This document shows positions 57,491 through 64,000 of a stretch of DNA of 64,000 nt, one piece after another (the stretch's first letter is position 1; the number at the start of each line of letters is the position of its first letter). Below the pieces are notes generated by a model. That model did no database searches, was not told the origin of the DNA, and saw only the letters and a list, made by a program, of their open reading frames with translations. The stretch comes from Azonexus sp. (GTDB lineage: Bacteria > Pseudomonadota > Gammaproteobacteria > Burkholderiales > Rhodocyclaceae). The stretch lies in the NCBI GenBank assembly GCA_017983615.1, contig JAGOBB010000001.1, positions 620,001 to 684,000 of the forward strand. Direction: 5' to 3'. The position numbers were made by a program, and so were the translations under genes.

Positions 57491-57967
57491 TTACTGGGTA
57501 GCCATCCTGGCAAACGCGGCGACGACTTCAGGCGGCGCCTGGACCAATTCGATCAACACCCCTTCACCGCCGATCGGGAATTCCTCATTGCCCTTGGGGT
57601 GCAGAAAGGTAATGTCGAATCCGGCGGCGCCCTTGCGGATGCCGCCTGGGGCGAAACGAACACCGCTGGCAGACAACCATTCAACCGCCTTGGGTAGGTC
57701 GTCGATCCACAGCCCGACGTGATTGAGCGGCGTGGCATGGACGGCCGGCTTTTTCTCCGGATCGAGCGGCTGCATAAGGTCGACCTCGACCTTGAACGGC
57801 CCGCTGCCCATGGCGCAGATGTCCTCGTCGACGTTCTCGCGTTCAGAAACGAAGGTGCTGCTGACTTCCAGGCCGAACATATCGACCCACAAAGTGCGCA
57901 GCTTGGCCTTGGAGGGGCCGCCAATGGCGATTTGCTGGATGCCGAGAACCTTGAACGGACGTGTCAT
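57491..57967 (-). CDS. VOC-superfamily (glyoxalase-like) protein
   Basis: A 158-residue protein with paired beta-alpha-beta-beta-beta modules. One metal-site histidine is in [10 protein letters not shown] and the glutamate in VLIELVQAP; the first expected histidine is a Gln in IQQIAIGG, so metal binding may differ. Related enzymes include lactoylglutathione lyase and methylmalonyl-CoA epimerase. It lies 40 bases downstream of lgt on the same strand. No substrate can be assigned. Confidence 0.8.
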   Translation of the reverse strand: MTRPFKVLGIQQIAIGGPSKAKLRTLWVDMFGLEVSSTFVSERENVDEDICAMGSGPFKVEVDLMQPLDPEKKPAVHATPLNHVGLWIDDLPKAVEWLSASGVRFAPGGIRKGAAGFDITFLHPKGNEEFPIGGEGVLIELVQAPPEVVAAFARMATQ

Positions 57968-58007
57968 GACTGGATTCCTGTCGTTGAGTGAAAGACGTAA
58001 TCCATAA

Positions 58008-58799
58008 TTATAGAGATTTCTTCCGGTAGGCAAACACCAGTAGACCGACCCCGATCAGGATCATTGGCAGGGACAGCCACTGCCCCATGCTGATCGTGTA
58101 GGACTGGCCGAATATCCCGGCATCCGGCTCGCGGAAGAACTCGGTGATGAAACGGAAGGCACCGTAACCGATCAGAAAAACGCCGGAAGCAGCGCCGCGT
58201 GGCCTCGCTCGTACGGTGAACAGCCAAAGGATGGCGAACAGCAGTAGCCCCTCCAGGCCGACGTGGTACAGCTGCGACGGGTGGCGTGGCTGCATGTCGC
58301 CTGACTGTGGAAAAGCCATCGCCCACGGCAGGCTGGCCTCGGCCACGCGACCCCACAGTTCGCCGTTAATGAAGTTGCCGATGCGTCCGGCGGCCAGGCC
58401 GAGCGGCACCAGCGGGGCGATGAAGTCGGTGACGTCCCACCAGTTCAGGCGATATTTGTGCGACCACAGGCCCATGGCGACCAGTACGCCGAGGAAGCCG
58501 CCATGGAAACTCATGCCGCCCTTCCAGACGGCGAAGATTTCCAGCGGGTTGGCCAGGAAATAGCTCGGTTCGTAGAACAGTACCTGCCCCAGTCGCCCGC
58601 CAAGGATTACACCCAGCATGCCGTAGAACAGGAGGTCGTCGAGTTGCTCGACCGTCAGGAATCCGGGACGTTGCTTGATGCGGTAGCGGCCGAGCAAAAT
58701 GAATTGAACGAAAGCCACCAGATACATCAAACCATACCAGCGTACGGAGAGCGGGCCGACGGAAAAGGCGACAGGGTCGAACTGTGGGTGAAGAAGCAT
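58008..58799 (-). CDS. lgt: Prolipoprotein diacylglyceryl transferase
   Basis: A 263-residue inner-membrane enzyme that adds diacylglycerol to lipobox cysteines. The HGGFLGV motif and the strictly conserved [13 protein letters not shown] are present, and about seven TM segments. It is needed for the lipoproteins encoded here (M48 protease, liv binding protein, glycine-zipper protein, adaptor). It is divergent from ilvD. Confidence 0.97.
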   Translation of the reverse strand: MLLHPQFDPVAFSVGPLSVRWYGLMYLVAFVQFILLGRYRIKQRPGFLTVEQLDDLLFYGMLGVILGGRLGQVLFYEPSYFLANPLEIFAVWKGGMSFHGGFLGVLVAMGLWSHKYRLNWWDVTDFIAPLVPLGLAAGRIGNFINGELWGRVAEASLPWAMAFPQSGDMQPRHPSQLYHVGLEGLLLFAILWLFTVRARPRGAASGVFLIGYGAFRFITEFFREPDAGIFGQSYTISMGQWLSLPMILIGVGLLVFAYRKKSL

Positions 58800-58888
58800 C
58801 GAAGGCGCGGAGTGGGCTAGAATTAGCCGATTATAGATCGCGCCTTTTGCAACAGGATTTCGGCGCCCGGATTCAGACGGAGATTTCC

Positions 58889-60745
58889 ATGCCTCAATAT
58901 CGTTCCCATACCTCCACCCACGGTCGCAACATGGCCGGTGCCCGCTCGCTGTGGCGTGCCACAGGCATGAAGGATGGCGATTTCGGCAAGCCGATCATTG
59001 CGGTGGTCAATAGCTTCACGCAGTTCGTACCGGGCCACGTTCACCTCAAGGACTTGGGGCAGTTGGTTGCCCGCGAGATCGAGGCGGCCGGCGGAGTCGC
59101 CAAGGAGTTCAATACCATTGCCATCGACGACGGCATCGCCATGGGCCACAGTGGCATGCTCTATTCGCTGCCCAGTCGCGACCTGATTGCCGATTCGGTC
59201 GAATACATGGTCAACGCGCATTGCGCCGATGCCATGGTCTGCATCTCCAACTGCGACAAGATCACCCCGGGCATGCTGATGGCTGCCATGCGCCTGAATA
59301 TTCCGGTGATCTTCGTTTCCGGCGGCCCGATGGAAGCCGGCAAGGTCAAAATCCAGGGCCAGATCGTTCACCTCGACCTCGTCGATGCCATGGTCAAGGC
59401 CGCCGACGCCGCCGTTTCACAGAGCGATCTCGACGAGATCGAACGTTCAGCCTGTCCGACCTGCGGTTCCTGTTCCGGCATGTTCACTGCCAACTCGATG
59501 AATTGCCTGACCGAAGCGCTGGGCCTCAGCTTGCCCGGCAACGGAACGGTTGTCGCTACCCACGCCGATCGCAAACAGTTATTCCTGCGTGCCGGACGCC
59601 AAATCGTTGAGCTTTGCAAGCGCTACTACGAGCAGGACGATGCCTCGGTGCTTCCGCGCGCCATCGCTACCAAGGCCGCCTTCGAAAATGCCATGACCCT
59701 CGACGTGGCGATGGGCGGCTCGACCAATACGGTGCTTCATATCCTGGCGACCGCGCAGGAAGCCGGCGTCGATTTCACAATGGCCGACATCGACCGCATT
59801 TCGCGCTCGGTGCCTTGCCTGTGCAAGGTGGCGCCGATGACTGACAAATACCATATCGAAGACGTCCATCGCGCCGGTGGCATCATGGGCATCCTCGGTG
59901 AACTCGACCGGGCCGGCCTGCTCCATCGCGACGTACCGAGCGTCGCGGCCAGAACCCTGGGTGAGGCAATCGATCGCTGGGATATCGTGCGTGAGCACGA
60001 CGTCAAAGTGCACGAGTTCTTCAAGGCAGCCCCGGGTGGCGTGCCGACACAAACTGCATTCTCCCAGGATCGGCGCTTCAACGAGCTTGATCTCGATCGT
60101 ACTAACGGCTGTATCCGCAACAAGGCCAACGCCTATTCACAGGATGGTGGCTTGGCGGTGCTCTACGGAAACATTGCGGTCGACGGCTGCATTGTCAAGA
60201 CTGCGGGTGTCGATGAGTCAATCTGGAAATTTACCGGGCGGGCTCGCGTCTTCGAAAGCCAGGATGCTGCGGTCGATGGCATTTTAGCGGGCAAAATCGT
60301 CGCTGGTGACGTGGTTGTCATCCGCTATGAAGGTCCGAAAGGCGGTCCCGGCATGCAGGAAATGCTCTACCCGACCTCCTATCTGAAGTCGATGGGCCTG
60401 GGCAAGCAATGCGCCCTGCTCACCGATGGACGTTTCTCCGGTGGCACTTCCGGTCTTTCCATCGGACACGCCTCGCCTGAGGCAGCTGATGGTGGCGCCA
60501 TTGGCCTTGTGGAAGAAGGCGATACCATCGAGATCGACATTCCGAATCGTCGCATCCAGCTGGCTGTGTCTGATGAAGAGTTGACCAAGCGTCGGGCTGC
60601 GATGGATGCCAGAGGAGAATCCGCGTGGAAGCCGGTTGATCGCCAGCGCATCATCTCGGCTGCGCTGCAGGCTTACGCCCTGATGGCGACCTCCGCCGAC
60701 AAGGGGGCGGTACGCGACGTCAGCCAGATTCAACGTCGCAAGTGA
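58889..60745 (+). CDS. ilvD: Dihydroxy-acid dehydratase
   Basis: A 618-residue Fe-S enzyme of isoleucine, valine and pantothenate synthesis. Cluster and metal motifs are [12 protein letters not shown] and [30 protein letters not shown] marks the C-terminal domain. The ATG at 58889 follows GACGGAGA; the frame is open upstream without a good start. The divergent gap to lgt is 89 bases. Confidence 0.97.
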   Translation: MPQYRSHTSTHGRNMAGARSLWRATGMKDGDFGKPIIAVVNSFTQFVPGHVHLKDLGQLVAREIEAAGGVAKEFNTIAIDDGIAMGHSGMLYSLPSRDLIADSVEYMVNAHCADAMVCISNCDKITPGMLMAAMRLNIPVIFVSGGPMEAGKVKIQGQIVHLDLVDAMVKAADAAVSQSDLDEIERSACPTCGSCSGMFTANSMNCLTEALGLSLPGNGTVVATHADRKQLFLRAGRQIVELCKRYYEQDDASVLPRAIATKAAFENAMTLDVAMGGSTNTVLHILATAQEAGVDFTMADIDRISRSVPCLCKVAPMTDKYHIEDVHRAGGIMGILGELDRAGLLHRDVPSVAARTLGEAIDRWDIVREHDVKVHEFFKAAPGGVPTQTAFSQDRRFNELDLDRTNGCIRNKANAYSQDGGLAVLYGNIAVDGCIVKTAGVDESIWKFTGRARVFESQDAAVDGILAGKIVAGDVVVIRYEGPKGGPGMQEMLYPTSYLKSMGLGKQCALLTDGRFSGGTSGLSIGHASPEAADGGAIGLVEEGDTIEIDIPNRRIQLAVSDEELTKRRAAMDARGESAWKPVDRQRIISAALQAYALMATSADKGAVRDVSQIQRRK

Positions 60746-60950
60746 TCCGTGTAAATTGATTCCGGTGTGGACTGTTCTTGTCGGTTCAAGGATCTGCGAG
60801 TTTGCTGTCAACGTATGGTTTGTTTCGTGCGTTAATAGCGCGTGGATGCAAAAGACCGAATAGGCCGTCTTCCCCGTTTGCAAGGGATGGAAAAGGGTTT
60901 TATCATCCTCGGCTGATGTACCTACCAACCCGCAAAAACGGAGCTAGAAA

Positions 60951-61259
60951 ATGAAAGCTGTTTATGTTGCCATGATGGCTGCTGCAGGTATCGTGATGGC
61001 CGGTCAGGCCCAGGCTGACGAAGCGCTGGCCAAGGCCAAGAACTGCATGTCCTGCCACGCCATCGACAAGAAGCTGGTCGGTCCGGCCTATAAGGAAGTT
61101 GCTGCCAAGTACAAGGGCGATGCCAAGGCCCCGGCAATGCTGGCTGCCAAGGTCAAGGCTGGTGGCAAGGGTACGTGGGGCCAGATCCCGATGCCCCCGA
61201 ACAACGTCACCGAAGACGAAGCCAAGAAGCTGGTTGCCTGGGTTCTCTCCCAGAAGTAA
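60951..61259 (+). CDS. Small periplasmic cytochrome c (c552/c551-like)
   Basis: A 102-residue protein with signal peptide MKAVYVAMMAAAGIVMAGQAQA and a single haem site CMSCH. The distal Met ligand is in IPMPPNNV. It is the size of cytochrome c551/c552, an electron carrier to oxidases or nitrite reductases. The ACGGAG upstream is a good ribosome site. The gap 60746-60950 presumably holds its promoter. Confidence 0.93.
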   Translation: MKAVYVAMMAAAGIVMAGQAQADEALAKAKNCMSCHAIDKKLVGPAYKEVAAKYKGDAKAPAMLAAKVKAGGKGTWGQIPMPPNNVTEDEAKKLVAWVLSQK

Positions 61260-61277
61260 TTTGCTTTGAAGCGCTCG

Positions 61278-61306
61278 AAAGCCGGCTATATGCCGGCTTT
61301 TCTGTT
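61278..61306 (+). terminator. Terminator after cytochrome c gene
   Basis: AAAGCCGGC-TATAT-GCCGGCTTT stem followed by TCTGTTTTT. Confidence 0.9.
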
Positions 61307-61314
61307 TTTAGGTG

Positions 61315-61343
61315 TTGACAGTGCTTGTTGTCGTCCGGATAAT
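61315..61343 (+). promoter_or_regulatory. Promoter of the tRNA-tuf operon
   Basis: A near-consensus sigma70 promoter: TTGACA (61315-61320), 17-bp spacer, GATAAT (61338-61343). The expected start point is about seven bases before tRNA-Tyr. Confidence 0.85.
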
Positions 61344-61356
61344 CTCGGGTTCTTCC

Positions 61357-61441
<85 letters not shown>

Positions 61442-61483
61442 GATTGAATGCTGTAGCGGCCAGTGCTGCGGGCGTAGGGTTTT

Positions 61484-61557
61484 GCGGGTGTAGCTCAATG
61501 GTAGAGCTGAAGCCTTCCAAGCTTAAGACGAGGGTTCGATTCCCTTCACCCGCTCCA
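61484..61557 (+). tRNA. tRNA-Gly (TCC)
   Basis: Acceptor GCGGGTG pairs with CACCCGC, anticodon TCC at 61516-61518 in loop CTTCCAA, T-arm GGGTTCGATTCCC, encoded CCA. Confidence 0.97.
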
Positions 61558-61588
61558 CGAACACGGTACGGCTGGAGTTTTAAGGTAG

Positions 61589-61663
<75 letters not shown>

Positions 61664-61715
61664 CCGATTAGCTTGGATTCTGGATTTTTATTTATTTGAT
61701 TATTGAGGAACTGGA

Positions 61716-62906
<1,191 letters not shown>

Positions 62907-62928
62907 GTAGTAGCTTTGTGTATTCAGG

Positions 62929-62953
62929 GCGCTTCGGGAGACCGAGGCGCTTT
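62929..62953 (+). terminator. Weak hairpin between tuf and tRNA-Trp
   Basis: GCGCTTCGG and CCGAGGCGC pair with one wobble and a GAGA loop, followed by only TTT. Probably a partial terminator or processing signal. Confidence 0.5.
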
Positions 62954-62967
62954 GATGTTTCTGCAGC

Positions 62968-63043
62968 AGGGGTGTAGCTCAATTGGTAGAGCGCCGGTTT
63001 CCAAAACCGAAGGTCGGGGGTTCGATTCCCTCCGCCCCTGCCA
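62968..63043 (+). tRNA. tRNA-Trp (CCA)
   Basis: Acceptor AGGGGTG pairs with CGCCCCT. The anticodon loop TTCCAAA gives CCA, the T-arm is GGGGGTTCGATTCCC, and CCA is encoded. The 27-43 pair at the top of the anticodon stem is C/A, a mismatch. Its place before secE is standard. Confidence 0.97.
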
Positions 63044-63067
63044 CTCTCTATAAAGATCGCGAACGTC

Positions 63068-63421
63068 ATGGCTGACAAGATCAAGTTTGCGCTGGCGCTG
63101 GTTATTCTGGCTGCTGGCGTGGCTGGCTTCTACCTGCTCTCCGAGCAGGCAATGATTTTGCGCGTCCTGGCGGTTCTCGTTGGGTTGGCGCTGGCAATTG
63201 CTGTAGCTTGGAAAACCGAGCCGGGTCAGCGTTTTTTCACGTTTGCCAACGAGGCGGTAGTCGAGGCCAAGAAGGTCGTGTGGCCGAGCCGCAAGGAAAC
63301 CATGCAGACTACCGGGGCGGTATTCGCCTTTGTCGTGGTCATGGCGGTCTTTCTGTATCTGACAGACAAGAGCCTCGAATGGGTTCTCTACGACCTGGTG
63401 CTGGGCTGGAAGAAATCATGA
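63068..63421 (+). CDS. secE: Preprotein translocase subunit SecE
   Basis: A 117-residue SecE with three TM segments, the longer form usual in beta/gamma-proteobacteria. The conserved cytoplasmic motif is [16 protein letters not shown]. Its stop overlaps the nusG start (ATGA). Confidence 0.96.
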   Translation: MADKIKFALALVILAAGVAGFYLLSEQAMILRVLAVLVGLALAIAVAWKTEPGQRFFTFANEAVVEAKKVVWPSRKETMQTTGAVFAFVVVMAVFLYLTDKSLEWVLYDLVLGWKKS

Positions 63422-63951
63422 GCAAACGCTGGTACGTCGTACATGCCTACTCCGGCTTTGAAAAGAGTGTAATGCGCGCCATCCAGGAGCGCATTACCCG
63501 CTTGGGCATGGAGGAAAAATTTGGCCGGATTCTCGTTCCGGTTGAAGAGGTCGTCGAAATGAAGGGTGGTCAGAAGGCCATCTCGGAGCGTAAGTTCTTC
63601 CCGGGCTACGTCCTGTGCGAAATGGAAATGGATGACGATTCCTGGCACTTGGTGAAGAACACGCCGAAAGTTACTGGCTTTGTCGGCGGAACCGCCACCA
63701 AGCCGACACCGATTTCTGAAAAGGAAGTCGAGAAGATCATGCAGCAGATGCAGGAAGGTGTTGAGAAACCCCGTCCGAAGGTGCTGTTCGAGGTTGGCGA
63801 AGTGGTCCGTGTCAAGGAGGGGCCGTTTACCGACTTCCATGGTTCGGTCGAGGATGTCAATTACGAAAAGAATCGCCTGCGCGTGTCGGTGACCATCTTT
63901 GGTCGCGCTACGCCGGTCGAACTGGAGTTCGGTCAGGTCGAGAAGGCCTGA
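63418..63951 (+). CDS. nusG: Transcription termination/antitermination factor NusG
   Basis: A 177-residue NusG. The NGN domain begins [19 protein letters not shown], with [22 protein letters not shown], and the C-terminal KOW motif is [19 protein letters not shown]. The open frame extends upstream into secE but the ATG at 63418 gives the known N-terminus. The bases after it lead toward the expected rplK. Confidence 0.97.
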   Translation: MSKRWYVVHAYSGFEKSVMRAIQERITRLGMEEKFGRILVPVEEVVEMKGGQKAISERKFFPGYVLCEMEMDDDSWHLVKNTPKVTGFVGGTATKPTPISEKEVEKIMQQMQEGVEKPRPKVLFEVGEVVRVKEGPFTDFHGSVEDVNYEKNRLRVSVTIFGRATPVELEFGQVEKA

Positions 63952-64000
63952 TCTAGGTTTCAGGGTTCGCCGAAAGCCCGGATTTCGGCAAAGAGGAGCG

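Overview
The window looks like core chromosome of a GC-rich betaproteobacterium, most likely in the Rhodocyclales (Dechloromonas/Azonexus-like). This rests on gene order and protein flavour: tRNA-Tyr/Gly/Thr-tuf-tRNA-Trp-secE-nusG, lipA-lipB-ybeD-dat-dacA, minCDE, a PhaM-type granule protein and a c-type cytochrome. I see no insertion sequence, prophage, CRISPR array or rRNA. The species assignment is inference.

Layout. 1-7.4 kb: end of gltB, gltD, a membrane/winged-helix protein, glmU, a small membrane protein and a divergent EF-G-like GTPase. 7.4-12.4 kb (minus): a large hybrid sensor kinase and a ClpX-like unfoldase without zinc domain. 12.4-18.5 kb: gpmI, two small unknowns, a TerC protein, rhlE and trmA. 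18.7-30.2 kb: a second hybrid kinase, a Tat-type lipoprotein M48 protease with TPRs, a secreted unknown, an AEC transporter, phaM, a LuxR-type regulator converging on a third sensor kinase, a membrane methyltransferase and a FeeM-like acyltransferase fused to PilZ. 30.3-35.2 kb: livJHMGF-type branched-chain amino-acid ABC transporter, whose binding protein has an unusual Ala/Lys/Glu-rich tail. 35.3-37.3 kb: minCDE. 37.3-43.9 kb: a secreted unknown, a ferredoxin-reductase flavoprotein, an SDR protein, a HemJ-like protein, a THUMP methyltransferase, an acetyl-CoA hydrolase/CoA-transferase and two small envelope proteins. 44-49.8 kb: lipA-lipB-ybeD-dat-dacA, nhaR and htpX. 49.9-55.7 kb: a CzcCBA-type metal efflux operon ending in a PII-like gene. 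55.8-60.7 kb: a GAF-PAS protein, an unknown, a VOC protein, lgt and ilvD. 60.9-64 kb: cytochrome c, four tRNAs, tuf, secE and nusG. No gene-free stretch exceeds 300 bases; the longest are 41443-41686 and 11086-11319.

The most striking signal is not a gene. A roughly 37-bp element occurs 14 times (13 with a full core, one degenerate). It has a strongly conserved core YGACCGTAGCATTT preceded by two T-tracts about one helical turn apart. Copies sit at gene ends beside terminators, overlap stop codons, and also lie inside coding sequences in several reading frames; in the czcB-like gene the element encodes the lipoprotein signal peptide. The architecture of core plus two helically phased AT tracts resembles the extended uptake signal sequence of Haemophilus, though the core differs. 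I propose it as an uptake-like or nucleoid-binding signal that I do not recognise as a described family. Two long intergenic palindromes (24625-24784 and 41538-41640) are a separate class of structured repeat.
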